Source: Thalassobius sp. I31.1
GTDB taxonomy: Bacteria; Pseudomonadota; Alphaproteobacteria; Rhodobacterales; Rhodobacteraceae
Assembly: GCF_003031585.1 (NCBI RefSeq)
Contig: NZ_PWAA01000022.1
Location: 186,001-250,000, forward strand
Direction: 5' to 3'
Length of the DNA: 64,000 nt
Shown here: positions 23,438-33,413 of the stretch, one piece after another
How the letters are laid out: every line of letters begins with the position of its first letter
Numbering within the stretch: position 1 is the stretch's first letter
The notes under the pieces: model-generated
The model's input: only the letters and a program-made list of their open reading frames with translations
What the model was told of the DNA's origin: nothing
Databases searched by the model: none
Made by a program: the position numbers and the translations under genes

Positions 23438-26400
23438 ATGTCACGCGCCCGGGGCATTCTGTCTTATTTCACCCGCCATCGCACCGCTGCCAACCTGCTT
23501 TTGGTGATGATGATCGCGCTGGGCATGGCCGCCCTGCCGAAGATGCGCACACAGTTCTTCCCGGATGTGATTGTTGAGGGCATCACCGTGTCTGCCGTCT
23601 GGAAAGGCGCCGGGGCCGAAGACGTTGACAGCGCCATTGTGCAGTTGCTTGAACCCGCGCTTCTGGCGGTGGACGGTGTGACCTCGTCAGAGGCCTCATC
23701 CCGCGAAGGCAGTGCCAGCATCTGGCTGGAATTTGAACCGGGCCAGGACATGGGCCGGGCGTCTGACGATGTGCAGCTTGCGGTGGATGCGGTCACCAAC
23801 CTGCCCGAAGACGCCGAAGATGTGAATGTGCGGCGCGGAAACTGGCGCGATCGTGTGACCGATGTGGTGATTGCTGGTCCTGTGGATGTGGCGCAGCTGG
23901 GTCGCTTTGCCGATGAACTGGTGACACGGTTGTTTGCCGCCGGTGTCACGCGTACGACAATCCGGGGTGTGGCGGCTGGCGAAATCCTTGTCGAAACCCC
24001 GATGCAGGCCTTGATCCGCCATGATGTGACCATGGAACAGATCGCCCAGGCCATCGCGGGCGAGGTCGATTCAGACCCGGCGGGCGATGTCACAGGCACC
24101 AACACCCGCGTACGTACCGGCACCGCATCCCGTTCGGTTGACCAGGTAGAGGCGATTGTTCTGCGGGTGAACGGTGATGGATCCCGGCTGACCATTGGCG
24201 ATGTCGCCCGGATTTCCCGCGAAGGTGTGGACCGGGAACGCGCCTATTTCGTCGGGGAACACCCGGCAATTTCCATGCGGGTGGATCGTTCCGCCCAGGG
24301 CGATGCCATTGCCGTGCAACGCGATGTGGAACGGGTGGTGGCTGAACTGCGCGAAGTGCTGCCCGAAGCCGTTTCCGTTGATCTGATCCGCACCCGCGCC
24401 GAAGCAATTTCCGGCCGTCTGAACATCCTGCTGGATAATGGCCTGGTGGGGCTGGGGCTTGTGCTGCTGCTGCTTTTCCTCTTCCTGAATGCGCGTATCG
24501 CCTTCTGGGTTGCTGCCGGCATTCCCGTGGCCATGCTTGCGACGATTGCCTTGATGTATCTGTCGGGGCTGACGATCAATATGGTGTCGCTGTTTGCGCT
24601 GATCATCACGCTTGGCATCGTGGTGGATGACGCGATTGTTGTCGGGGAACATGCCGATTTCCGCGCCCGTCGCCTGGGCGAGGCCCCGCATATCGCCGCG
24701 GAAAACGCCGCGATCCGCATGTCACCCCCGGTGTTTTCTGCCACAATCACCACGATCATCGCGTTCTTTGGCCTGACAGTGGTGGGTGGGCGATTTGGCG
24801 ATCTGATCTCAGACATTCCCTTCACCGTGGTTGCCGTTCTGACCGCATCGCTTGTGGAATGTTTCCTGATCCTGCCCAATCACATGGCCCATGCCCTGAC
24901 CCATAGTGCGAAAGAACACTGGTACGACTGGCCCAACCGTCAGGTGAACAAAGGGTTCCGCTGGCTGCGCGAAACCGGGTTCCGCCCGCTGATGCACTGG
25001 GTCGTGCGCGCCCGTTATATGGTGCTTGCCGGGGCTGTCTTCCTGCTGGCAACACAGGTGGCGGTGTTTATTCGTGGCGATGTGCAATGGCGATTTTTCA
25101 ACGGGCCGGAACGGTCGTCAATCTATGGTAATTTCGCCATGGCCCCTGGTGCCACCCGTGAAGACAGTTTCGAGATGATGCGCGAATTACAGCGTGCGGC
25201 CGATGCGATGGGCAAGCGCTATGAGGAAGAATACGGCACCTGGCCCATGAGTTACGTGCTGGCCGAAGTCGGCGGCAACACCGGGCGCGGCTTGTCCGGC
25301 ACGGATGGGAAAACGCCGGATCAGCTGGGCAGCATCGCGATTGAACTGATTGATGCAGATCTGCGCCCCTGGTCGGCGTTTAAATTCGTGGCCGACATTC
25401 AGGAAGAAGTACGCAATCACCCCCGCGCGGAAACCGTCAGTTTCCGGGGGTCACGCTCTGGCCCGGGGGATGACAGCCTGTATGTGGAATTCTTCGGTGC
25501 CGATGCCGATACGTTGAAGGCCGCGTCTGAGGCCCTGAAAACACGGTTGCAGCAATATCCGGAAGTGTCGGCGCTGGAAGACAACCTGGCCTATGACAAG
25601 GAAGAGCTGATCCTGGAACTCACCCCGCAAGGCCAGGCACTGGGTTTCACCATTGACGGGCTGGGCCGTGTGCTGCGCAATCGCCTTGGCGGGATCGAAG
25701 CTGCGACATTCCCGGATGGCCCGCGGTCCGCGGCAATTCGGGTGGAACTGCCCGCGAATGAACTGACGGCCGATTTCCTGGACCGGACCTACCTGCGCAC
25801 GCCCGAAGGCGAATATGTCCCGCTTGCCGATATTGTCACCGTCGAAAGCCGCAAAGGATTTTCCACCGTGCGGCGCGAAAACGGGATTCGCCTGATCGCG
25901 GTCAGCGGCGATATTTCCGAAGATGATCCGGAACGCGCGGCAGAGATTAACGAGACCCTGCGCAGTGAAATCCTGCCCGGCATTGAAAGCGATCATCAGG
26001 TGGCCTTCCGCATCGCGGGGCTTGCGGAACAGGAACAGGAATTCCTGTCAGATGCGTTCCTGGGCTTCACCCTGTGTATGATCGGGATCTATCTGACGCT
26101 GGCCTGGATTTTCTCCAGCTGGATGCGCCCGGTGGTGGTTCTGGCGATTGTGCCTTTTGGTCTGATTGGCACGATTTTCGGCCACGCCAGCTGGGAAATT
26201 CCGTTGTCGATGTTCTCTGTTGTGGGTCTGATCGGCATGACGGGCATCATCATCAATGATTCCATCGTGCTTGTGACCACGGTCGAAGAATATTCCGAAA
26301 CCCGTGACCGGATTTCTGCGATTATCGAGGCCACCTGTGACCGTCTGCGCGCTGTGATGCTGACGACGCTGACCACAGTTCTGGGCCTTGCACCGCTGTT

Positions 26401-26788
26401 GTTTGAAGGCTCCGTGCAGGCAGAATTCCTGAAACCCACGGTGATCACGCTGGTCTATGGACTGGGCTTTGGCATGATCCTTGTGCTGCTTCTGGTGCCC
26501 GCACTTCTGGCGATGCAGCTTGATTTGAAACGGCAGGTCACCGCTTTGAGGCGCGGATTGCGCAAGCCCGGGACCGTTTTTTATCCTGCCTTGTGGACAT
26601 GTGTTGTGTCCATTGCACTCTTTTTTGTTCTGACGTTTGGCGCATTGGCAGTAATGGGGAGGTCACTTCTCGTGCTGCCCCCCTTTGAAAATACATCATT
26701 CATTGGGGCGTTTGTGGTGTTTATGTCGTCAAGTGCACTCACGATTATATCGGCTTGGGTCGCGCTGCGCTTACACCGTCAGCCGTGA
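23438..26788 (+). CDS. RND efflux inner membrane transporter
   Basis: 1116-residue proton-driven pump of the AcrB/HAE1 superfamily. It shows the expected two halves, each with a large periplasmic loop after TM1 and then five helices. TM4 carries GIVVDDAIVVGEHADFRARR with the Asp-Asp proton relay; the matching helix in the second half is GMTGIIINDSIVLVTTVEE. The C-terminal end after TM12 adds an extra pair of hydrophobic segments (VVSIALFFVLTFGALAV and SSALTIISAWVALRL), making it longer than usual. Substrate not deducible. Its 3' end overlaps the convergent DsbD-like gene by 10 nt. Confidence 0.95.
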   Translation: MSRARGILSYFTRHRTAANLLLVMMIALGMAALPKMRTQFFPDVIVEGITVSAVWKGAGAEDVDSAIVQLLEPALLAVDGVTSSEASSREGSASIWLEFEPGQDMGRASDDVQLAVDAVTNLPEDAEDVNVRRGNWRDRVTDVVIAGPVDVAQLGRFADELVTRLFAAGVTRTTIRGVAAGEILVETPMQALIRHDVTMEQIAQAIAGEVDSDPAGDVTGTNTRVRTGTASRSVDQVEAIVLRVNGDGSRLTIGDVARISREGVDRERAYFVGEHPAISMRVDRSAQGDAIAVQRDVERVVAELREVLPEAVSVDLIRTRAEAISGRLNILLDNGLVGLGLVLLLLFLFLNARIAFWVAAGIPVAMLATIALMYLSGLTINMVSLFALIITLGIVVDDAIVVGEHADFRARRLGEAPHIAAENAAIRMSPPVFSATITTIIAFFGLTVVGGRFGDLISDIPFTVVAVLTASLVECFLILPNHMAHALTHSAKEHWYDWPNRQVNKGFRWLRETGFRPLMHWVVRARYMVLAGAVFLLATQVAVFIRGDVQWRFFNGPERSSIYGNFAMAPGATREDSFEMMRELQRAADAMGKRYEEEYGTWPMSYVLAEVGGNTGRGLSGTDGKTPDQLGSIAIELIDADLRPWSAFKFVADIQEEVRNHPRAETVSFRGSRSGPGDDSLYVEFFGADADTLKAASEALKTRLQQYPEVSALEDNLAYDKEELILELTPQGQALGFTIDGLGRVLRNRLGGIEAATFPDGPRSAAIRVELPANELTADFLDRTYLRTPEGEYVPLADIVTVESRKGFSTVRRENGIRLIAVSGDISEDDPERAAEINETLRSEILPGIESDHQVAFRIAGLAEQEQEFLSDAFLGFTLCMIGIYLTLAWIFSSWMRPVVVLAIVPFGLIGTIFGHASWEIPLSMFSVVGLIGMTGIIINDSIVLVTTVEEYSETRDRISAIIEATCDRLRAVMLTTLTTVLGLAPLLFEGSVQAEFLKPTVITLVYGLGFGMILVLLLVPALLAMQLDLKRQVTALRRGLRKPGTVFYPALWTCVVSIALFFVLTFGALAVMGRSLLVLPPFENTSFIGAFVVFMSSSALTIISAWVALRLHRQP

Positions 26789-27594
26789 CAGCCCTGAATA
26801 TCCACCGCGCGGTCCTGGCCAATCACGGTGATGCGGACGTCTGACCGATCCAGCGCAAAAGGCGTGGCGGAAGGCGGCACCATATCCACCTGCGCCAGTA
26901 GGCTGTTGCCGTCGCGGGACAGTTGCGCGGAACTGACCCAGATCTGCTGATCCGGCAGTTCAAACACCACCACATCATTATCCTCCACCCGGTGGCCGGG
27001 CAGGTCAGCGGTCAGGGTGATGCCATCGGCAATTGGCGCGGCATCACATCTGACCCGCCCCATCCCGGCGGATTGCCCGCTTTGCGGACGGCGGGCAAGG
27101 GCCGCACGAATATCGCTTTGCTCCGTACCCGGCCCGCTGTTGCCTTCCAGATGCCCGGTGAAATCCAGCGTCAGCGGAATGCAGACAACTTCGCAAACCC
27201 CAAGCTGCATCTGCACATCCACATGCACGGGTTGTGCCGGATCAATCGGTGTGATCTCCACGGGCAGCACCAGCGCATCTTTATAGCCGATGGTGCGCAC
27301 ACCGGCATTCTCGTGAATGCCCGGGCGGGGCCAGTGGAACTGCACAGAGGCCACATTGCGCGACCGCGACCAGTCAAACTGCGGCGGAATGCCGGTTTCC
27401 CCCGGCGCGCGCCAATAGGTCTTCCAGCCTTCATGCAGATCAATGCGAAAGGCTGCCATCCGTGTGCCATCGCGTTCCCGCCAGCCATTCAGAACCTTTG
27501 CGTCGCGCACACTTTCAAAGCCCTGGGCAAGCACAGGGGCACCCGGCAGGGCCAGAGACATCAGGGCGGTGAGGGCAAATGCAGCAGTCTTTTT
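26779..27594 (-). CDS. Periplasmic DsbD-domain protein (thiol reductase-like)
   Basis: 271 residues with a signal peptide (MKKTAAFALTALMSLALPG..., cleavage near residue 24). The rest matches the N-terminal domain of DsbD-type proteins: FRIDLHEGWKTYWRAPGETG and the paired cysteines in QLGVCEVVCIPLTLDF, which in DsbD exchange disulfides with periplasmic partners. It lacks the transmembrane and thioredoxin domains, so it would need a separate partner. The frame extends to 27636, but the ATG at 27594 begins the signal peptide. Convergent with the RND pump gene. Confidence 0.85.
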   Translation of the reverse strand, partial: KKTAAFALTALMSLALPGAPVLAQGFESVRDAKVLNGWRERDGTRMAAFRIDLHEGWKTYWRAPGETGIPPQFDWSRSRNVASVQFHWPRPGIHENAGVRTIGYKDALVLPVEITPIDPAQPVHVDVQMQLGVCEVVCIPLTLDFTGHLEGNSGPGTEQSDIRAALARRPQSGQSAGMGRVRCDAAPIADGITLTADLPGHRVEDNDVVVFELPDQQIWVSSAQLSRDGNSLLAQVDMVPPSATPFALDRSDVRITVIGQDRAVDIQGCHG

Positions 27595-27718
27595 CATGCG
27601 CCCACCATAACCGCCCGCCCCTGAAAGGAAACTCACATTGCAGCGAGCACACGCCCGCCCGCATCTTTCCGCCGCTTACCCCTTGCACCTGCCGCGCGCC
27701 AAAGTCATATCATGGGGT

Positions 27719-28312
27719 ATGACACAGGCTGAAAATAACCAGACAGAGCAGACCTCTGCATATCTTGGCGGCAAGCTTCTGATTGCAATGCCTTCTATGG
27801 GTGATCCGCGGTTTGAGAAATCCGTGATCTTCATGTGCGCCCATTCCGATGACGGGTCTATGGGGCTGATCATCAATAGACCCTCTGCGGAAGTGACCTT
27901 CCCGAATCTGCTGGAACAGCTGGAAATCCCGCATATCCGCCGCACCAATGAACCGAATGTGCATTTCGGTGGCCCGGTTGAGATGGGTCGCGGTTTTGTG
28001 CTGCATTCGCCTGAATATATGCCTGACGATGGCATGCTGAAGGTGGATGATGATTTCGCCATGTCCGCGACCAAAGACGTGGTGCGGGATATGGCCGAAG
28101 GCACGGGGCCGGCAAAAGCGATCCTGGCGCTTGGCTATTCCGGCTGGGGCGGCGGGCAGCTTGAAGGAGAAATCCTGCAAAACAGCTGGCTGACCTGTGA
28201 TGCGACACCAGAACTGGTGTTTGAAACCGCGCCGGATGATCTCTGGACCGCTGCGCTACAAAGCCTGGGCGTTGATCCGATTATGCTGTCCGGCAGTGCG
28301 GGCCACGCCTGA
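27719..28312 (+). CDS. YqgE/AlgH family protein
   Basis: 197-residue UPF0301 protein. Family hallmarks are LLIAMPSMGDPRFEKSVIFMCAH (cut at GDPRF), GLIINRPS, NVHFGGPVEMGRGFVLHS and the C-terminal LGYSGWGGGQLEGEI. AlgH was first linked to alginate regulation in Pseudomonas, but the biochemical role is unsettled. The start at 27719 lies downstream of 27 codons that look like antisense or leader sequence. Its stop overlaps the phosphatase start by 1 nt in TGATG. Confidence 0.9.
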   Translation: MTQAENNQTEQTSAYLGGKLLIAMPSMGDPRFEKSVIFMCAHSDDGSMGLIINRPSAEVTFPNLLEQLEIPHIRRTNEPNVHFGGPVEMGRGFVLHSPEYMPDDGMLKVDDDFAMSATKDVVRDMAEGTGPAKAILALGYSGWGGGQLEGEILQNSWLTCDATPELVFETAPDDLWTAALQSLGVDPIMLSGSAGHA

Positions 28313-28875
28313 TGCGTGACTGGCCTGATCTTCTTGTTCTGCGCCACGGCCAGACCGACTGGAACCTAGCGGGCCGCTTTCAGGGGCGGCGCAATTCTGA
28401 TCTGACAGAGCTTGGCCAGGCCCATGCCGCGCAGCAGAGTCAGATTTTGCAGCCGCTGTTGGCCGACTATCCCTATCGTTTTGCAAGCCCTCAGGGCTGG
28501 GCGGTGCATACGGCGCGGATTGCCCTGGGCGATGTGCCTTTTGCGCAGGATGACCGTCTGCAAGAGGTCGCATTCGGTGATTGGGAAGGGCTGACACGCA
28601 CAGAAATCCGCACGCAGATCACAGGCGATTATGACGATTACCACTGGCTGTTCCAAAGCCCGAATGGTGAGACATTCTCTGACATGTGCGCCCGGGTGAT
28701 TTCATTCCTTGATCACCTCAAAGGCCCCTCGGTCATCGTCACCCATGGCGTGACATCCGTTGTGATCCGGGGCCTCTGGCTGGGGTTGTCTATGGAAGAC
28801 CTTGCAGTCCTGCCGAAGGAACAGGGCTGCGTGATTCAGTTGAAAGACGGGGAAGAGAACGCCCTGCGGGTTTAA
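28312..28875 (+). CDS. Histidine phosphatase family protein
   Basis: 187-residue member of the phosphoglycerate mutase-like superfamily. The phosphorylated His lies in LVLRHGQTDWNLAGRFQG, the second catalytic His in VIVTHGVTS, and the DDRLQEVAFGDWEG acid motif lies between. This pattern fits broad-specificity acid phosphatases of the CobC/PhoE type; the true substrate cannot be read. Starts directly on the YqgE stop (TGATG) and converges on the Sua5 gene with an 8-nt gap. Confidence 0.9.
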   Translation: MRDWPDLLVLRHGQTDWNLAGRFQGRRNSDLTELGQAHAAQQSQILQPLLADYPYRFASPQGWAVHTARIALGDVPFAQDDRLQEVAFGDWEGLTRTEIRTQITGDYDDYHWLFQSPNGETFSDMCARVISFLDHLKGPSVIVTHGVTSVVIRGLWLGLSMEDLAVLPKEQGCVIQLKDGEENALRV

Positions 28876-28883
28876 TCCCTGGT

Positions 28884-29861
28884 TTAGTCTCTGGGCGCAG
28901 CCGCCCGACGCAGACGATCATTAATCGCACGCCCCAGCCCATGATTGGGCACAGGTGACACCGCAATCGCCCGGCGTGTGGCATCCAGTTTCCGCAGCAT
29001 GGCAAACAGGTTTGCCGCCGCTTCCTGCAAATCACCGCTTTCCGACAGGTTTTCCGTCGCGCCTTCCACCCGGCCAAAGCCCAGCAGTACCTCATGGGGC
29101 AGGGCGTGATCTGCCTCCAGCCGCACCATCGCCTGGGGCGCGTAATGGGATGTCAGCTGTCCCGGTGCAATCGGTTGATCGCCATCCCCCATAGCAAAAT
29201 CCGGGCGCTTCAGTTTGCGGGCAAGGCAGCGTTCAATATTCTCCGCAGGCAATCCGCCCGGGCGCAGCAGAACCACATCATCGCCGTCAAAGCCAACAAT
29301 CGTGCTTTCCACACCCACTGGGCATGCGCCGTCATCAATCACCGCATCAATCCGGCCTGACAGTCCGTCCATCACATGATCGGCACTGGTTGGGCTGATC
29401 CGCCCCGAAGGGTTCGCAGAAGGCGCGGCAACCGGCCCGCCAAAAGCCGCGATCAGACGCCGCGCGGTGGTGTGATCCGGCATCCGCATACCAACGGTCG
29501 GCAGGCCAGATGTGGTCAGCCCGGCCAGGGCGCTGTCTTGGCGCAAGGGCACAACAATTGTCAGTGGTCCGGGCCAGAAGGCGGTGGCAAGGCGCAGGGC
29601 TTCTTCCGGGAAGTGCGCATAGGCCCGCGCCATTTCCAGATCGGCCACATGGGCGATCAGCGGATTAAACGAAGGCCGGTCTTTCGCCGCAAAGATCCCC
29701 GCAACTGCAGCATCGGAACAGGCATCCCCGCCCAGGCCATAAACCGTTTCCGTCGGGAAAGACACAAGCCCGCCGGCGCGCAGGATCTCTGCCCCGCGTG
29801 CAATCCCGGTATCATCAGGCTGCAGGCGTTCTGTCGTCAGATCTGTGCGGGCTTGGGTCAT
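28884..29861 (-). CDS. sua5: L-threonylcarbamoyladenylate synthase (Sua5 type)
   Basis: Makes threonylcarbamoyl-AMP from Thr, bicarbonate and ATP, the first step to t6A37 in ANN-decoding tRNAs. The YrdC domain (residues 1-210) has GGLVSFPTETVYGLGGDA, AKDRPSFNPLIAHV and SANPSGRISPTSADHV; the C-terminal Sua5 domain (230-325) explains the length of 325. The linker SHYAPQAMVRL is typical. Start at 29861 (MTQARTDLTTERL); the further 26 upstream codons are unlikely to be coding. Divergent from the acyl-CoA dehydrogenase gene across 155 nt. Confidence 0.93.
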   Translation of the reverse strand: MTQARTDLTTERLQPDDTGIARGAEILRAGGLVSFPTETVYGLGGDACSDAAVAGIFAAKDRPSFNPLIAHVADLEMARAYAHFPEEALRLATAFWPGPLTIVVPLRQDSALAGLTTSGLPTVGMRMPDHTTARRLIAAFGGPVAAPSANPSGRISPTSADHVMDGLSGRIDAVIDDGACPVGVESTIVGFDGDDVVLLRPGGLPAENIERCLARKLKRPDFAMGDGDQPIAPGQLTSHYAPQAMVRLEADHALPHEVLLGFGRVEGATENLSESGDLQEAAANLFAMLRKLDATRRAIAVSPVPNHGLGRAINDRLRRAAAPRD

Positions 29862-30016
29862 CAGAATTACCGTAGGGTTACTGCATCGGTGACGTTGCGT
29901 TTCAGTTGCAGGCCCATAGCAGAGGGCAGACCATGGCACAACATCCGCGCTTGTCTGTGGTTCACAAACTATGTAACCGGCCAGACAGTTCGCGCCAACA
30001 GAATAAGGAACCCGCC

Positions 30017-31735
30017 ATGCCTTTCCGCGCCCCCGCTGACGAATTCCGTTTCATCTGTAAACACATTGTGCCTTACGGCGATGTGGCCGCGACCGATATG
30101 TTCGCCCATGCGGATGCAGATGTCAGTGATGCGATCCTGACAGAGGCGGCGAAAGTCTGTGACGAAGTCCTCGCCCCCCTGCAACGCAATGGCGATCTGA
30201 CACCGGCGGTTCTGGAAAACGGCGTTGTGCGCACAAGCCCGGGCTTTGCCGACGGGTTTAAGGCGCTGGCGGAAGGCGGCTGGGTGTCTATGTCTGGCTC
30301 GGAAGAATACGGCGGCATGGGGCTGCCTGTGACCTTGTCGACCGCGGTGAATGATATGATGTCCGGCGCTTGTCTGGCGCTGCAACTGAACCCATTGATG
30401 AGCCAGGGTCAGATCGAAGCTCTGGAACATCATGCCTCAGACGAAATGAAGGCGCTGTATCTGCCGAAACTTGCTTCTGGCGAATGGTGCGGCACCATGA
30501 ACCTGACCGAGGCCCAGGCAGGGTCTGACGTTGGCGCGCTTTCGTCTAAAGCGACGGACAATGGCGATGGCACCTATGCGGTGACCGGGCAAAAGATCTT
30601 TATCTCCTGGGCTGACAATGATTTTTCTGAAAACGTCTGTCACCTGGTTCTGGCCCGTCTGCCCGATGGCGCGCCGGGCACCAAAGGCATCAGCCTGTTC
30701 CTTGTGCCGCGTCACATCCCCGATGCAGATGGCAACCCGGGTGAGAAAAACAGCCTGCGCGTGGTGTCCCTTGAACATAAACTTGGCCTGCATGGATCCC
30801 CCACAGCGGTGATGTCTTTTGAAGGCGCAAAAGGCTGGCTGGTCGGTGAAAAACACGGCGGTATGAAAGCCATGTTCACCATGATGAACAACGCGCGCCT
30901 GGGGGTTGGCACACAGGGCGTCGGCGTGGCGGAAGCCGCCTATCAAAAGGCACTGGAATATGCGCTGGACCGCAAGCAAGGCCGCAGTCCTGTTGAAGGT
31001 GGCACGGGTACAATCGCTGATCATGCCGACGTGCGCCGGATGCTGACCCGGATGAAAGCCGATATCTTTGTTGCGCGCTCGATTGAGATGGCAACCGCCG
31101 TGGCGCTGGATCTTGCCAAAGCCACAGGCGACGAACTCCACGTCGCCCGTGCGGCTTTCCTGACACCGATCACCAAAGCCTTTGGCACCGACACCGGCAG
31201 CACTGTTGCAAACCTTGGCGTGCAGGTGCATGGCGGCATGGGGTTCATTGAGGAAACCGGAGCAGCGCAATTTGTCCGCGACGTACGTGTGACCCAGATC
31301 TATGAGGGCACCAATGGCATCCAGGCGATGGATTTCGTGGCGCGCAAGATGATGGACGGCGGTGAAATGGCCTTCCGTCTGCTGGAAGAAATCGAACAAT
31401 GCGCCGAAGAGGCCCGCGCCGAATTTCCGAATATGGCTGGTGCTGTCTGGTCCGCCGCCGAAAACATGCGCGAAGCCACGGAATGGCTGGTGGCGCAGAA
31501 AGATCTGAACGACCGTTTCGCCGGTGCTGTGCCTTTCCTGTTCGCTTTTGCCCGTGTGCTTGGGGCCTGCGCCCATCTGCGTGCGGCCATGGTCTGCGGT
31601 CCGGATCATGCGCGCACCCGCCTTGCACGTTTCTACATCACGCGTATGTTGCCCGAATACGAAGCCGCCCTTGCCGAGGCCCGTGCAGGTGCTGCTGATC
31701 TTTATGCTCTGACCGTGGAAGACCTGACCGCATGA
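30017..31735 (+). CDS. Acyl-CoA dehydrogenase with C-terminal domain
   Basis: 572-residue FAD enzyme of fatty acid beta-oxidation, of the longer FadE-like class (about 570-600 residues) with an extra C-terminal helical domain. Signatures are MNLTEAQAGSDVGALSSKA, the KLGLHGSPTAVMSFEGAKG loop, GTQGVGVAEAAYQKALEYA and VQVHGGMGFIEETGAAQ, followed by RDVRVTQIYEGTNGIQAMD. The catalytic Glu is in the IYEGT motif of this class. Start at 30017 has AAGGAA upstream. Electrons pass to ETF and then to the ETF-quinone oxidoreductase at 42 kb. The MBL hydrolase gene overlaps its stop by 4 nt. Confidence 0.95.
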   Translation: MPFRAPADEFRFICKHIVPYGDVAATDMFAHADADVSDAILTEAAKVCDEVLAPLQRNGDLTPAVLENGVVRTSPGFADGFKALAEGGWVSMSGSEEYGGMGLPVTLSTAVNDMMSGACLALQLNPLMSQGQIEALEHHASDEMKALYLPKLASGEWCGTMNLTEAQAGSDVGALSSKATDNGDGTYAVTGQKIFISWADNDFSENVCHLVLARLPDGAPGTKGISLFLVPRHIPDADGNPGEKNSLRVVSLEHKLGLHGSPTAVMSFEGAKGWLVGEKHGGMKAMFTMMNNARLGVGTQGVGVAEAAYQKALEYALDRKQGRSPVEGGTGTIADHADVRRMLTRMKADIFVARSIEMATAVALDLAKATGDELHVARAAFLTPITKAFGTDTGSTVANLGVQVHGGMGFIEETGAAQFVRDVRVTQIYEGTNGIQAMDFVARKMMDGGEMAFRLLEEIEQCAEEARAEFPNMAGAVWSAAENMREATEWLVAQKDLNDRFAGAVPFLFAFARVLGACAHLRAAMVCGPDHARTRLARFYITRMLPEYEAALAEARAGAADLYALTVEDLTA

Positions 31736-32763
31736 CAAATCCCCTTCGCTACCCGCATGAAACCCCACCCGCGGCTGGCGAGGCGATTGAAGTTGCGCCA
31801 GGCGTTCTCTGGATGCGCCTGCCGCTGCCGATGAAACTGGATCACGTCAATATCTACGCGCTGGATGAAGGCGACAGCTGGACAGTGATTGATACGGGAT
31901 TTGACACGGGTAAGGCCCGTCGCGAATGGGAACTGCTGCTGGAAGGCCCGCTGAAGGGCAAACCGATTGGCCGTATCATTGTCACCCATCACCACCCGGA
32001 TCACGTGGGATGTGCGGGCTGGCTGATGGAACGCTTTGGCGCGGAACTCTGGATGACCCGCACCGCCTGGCTGACGGCGCGTATGCTGACGCTGGACGCC
32101 CAGGATCGGCCGACTGCGGAAACTGTGACCTTCTGGAAAAGCTGTGGCATGGATGCCGATACGCTGGATGAGCGCCTGGATGAGCGCCCTTTCAATTTCG
32201 CAGACGTCTGTTCACCCCTGCCGCTTGGCTATCGCCGTATCCGCGCGGGCGAAACTATTCGCTTTGGGGGGCGCGACTGGGATGTGCATATCGGCAATGG
32301 CCATGCGCCCAGCCATGCCACCTTCTGGTCCCGCGACGACAATCTGGTGATTGCGGGCGATCAGATCATTGCGTCGATTTCCCCCAATGTCGGGTTGTAC
32401 GCAACTGAACCTCTGGCCGATCCGCTGGGTGAATGGCGGGAAAGCTGTGAACGCCTGCGCAGGTTGGCGCGCGAAGATCACTTTGTTCTGGCCGGTCACA
32501 AGCTGCCCTTCACCGGCCTGCCCACCCGCATGCGTCAGTTGATTGACAACCATCACGGCGGGCTTGATCGTCTGCGCGAGCACCTGAAAACCCCGCGCAC
32601 CGCGCATGACTGTTTCCCACCCTTGTTCAAGCGCACGATCGGCCCGGCGGAATACGGTCTGGCCCTGGTCGAGGCCATGGCCCATACATCACATCTCTGG
32701 CATTTGGGCGAGGCCACTTGCGAAACCCGTTCAGATGGGGCCTATGTGTTTCAGACCAGTTAA
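31732..32763 (+). CDS. MBL-fold metallo-hydrolase
   Basis: 343 residues of the metallo-beta-lactamase superfamily. Metal-binding motif VTHHHPDHVGCAGWLM (HxHxDH) near residue 85, further ligands in GNGHAPSHATFW and the AGDQII Asp, and the C-terminal VLAGHKLPFTG His. The C-terminal winged-helix-like part (HHGGLDRLREHLKTPRTAHD) fits the LACTB2-like subgroup, whose members act on thioesters or RNA. Coupled to the acyl-CoA dehydrogenase by an ATGA overlap, so an acyl-thioester substrate is a reasonable guess but not shown. Confidence 0.9.
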   Translation: MTNPLRYPHETPPAAGEAIEVAPGVLWMRLPLPMKLDHVNIYALDEGDSWTVIDTGFDTGKARREWELLLEGPLKGKPIGRIIVTHHHPDHVGCAGWLMERFGAELWMTRTAWLTARMLTLDAQDRPTAETVTFWKSCGMDADTLDERLDERPFNFADVCSPLPLGYRRIRAGETIRFGGRDWDVHIGNGHAPSHATFWSRDDNLVIAGDQIIASISPNVGLYATEPLADPLGEWRESCERLRRLAREDHFVLAGHKLPFTGLPTRMRQLIDNHHGGLDRLREHLKTPRTAHDCFPPLFKRTIGPAEYGLALVEAMAHTSHLWHLGEATCETRSDGAYVFQTS

Positions 32764-32779
32764 CAGGGTGGGAAACGCG

Positions 32780-33265
32780 ATGTCTGAGAAAACCGAAAAG
32801 CCGATTGAAACCTCTGCTGAAGCTTCTGAAAACGAAGTGCTGCCGCGTCTGTATAATGCGCGCTGCAATCCTGACGGGTCGATTTCTTCGGGCGAAGAAA
32901 CCTTGCCTGAAAAAGTCGCCAAAGCCCCCGTCGCCCAGAAAAGCCCGGCGCAATGGGCGTACGAGCGTGTCATTCTCTATATCCAGAACTTCGAAAAGCA
33001 GCTGGATAACGAACACGAAGCTGCCATGGGTTTTGCCGGTGGTGATGCGGGTGTGATGCGTATCGAAGGTCTTGGGTATTTCGACCCGGACATCATCACC
33101 TATCACGGCACGGATCAATCCGGCGCAAAAACCCAGCTTGTCCAGCACGTCAGCCAGCTGAACGTCATGCTGCGTGCCTTGCCCAAAGAAGTCAGCCACA
33201 AAGAACCCAACCGCATCGGTTTCCGTCTTGCGGCGGAACTGGAAGAAGACGCCCAAAAAGGGTGA
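32780..33265 (+). CDS. DUF6173 family protein
   Basis: 161 residues, soluble. The core PAQWAYERVILYIQNFEKQL, AMGFAGGDAGVMRIEGLGYF and QHVSQLNVMLRALPKE matches what I remember of the DUF6173 family, common in Rhodobacterales. The N-terminal 50 residues are low complexity and acidic. GGGTGGGAAA precedes the ATG at 32780, 16 nt after the hydrolase stop, so it is likely the third gene of this operon. Function unknown. Confidence 0.8.
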   Translation: MSEKTEKPIETSAEASENEVLPRLYNARCNPDGSISSGEETLPEKVAKAPVAQKSPAQWAYERVILYIQNFEKQLDNEHEAAMGFAGGDAGVMRIEGLGYFDPDIITYHGTDQSGAKTQLVQHVSQLNVMLRALPKEVSHKEPNRIGFRLAAELEEDAQKG

Positions 33266-33413
33266 TGCGTCTATGCTCCATCTCTGTTTTCTGAGGTGTG
33301 AGTGCAGGACGGGATTTACAATGTCTTTCTGCGTCGAGGCGCGGAAAGATCTTATTCGCGTACAGATCTTTACGAAAGCAGTCTCATTATTCCGATAAAG
33401 CGGTTGATCAGAT

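Noticed and set aside
30437-31768. 443-codon minus-strand frame over the acyl-CoA dehydrogenase
   Set aside because: Antisense shadow; the plus strand encodes an unmistakable enzyme.
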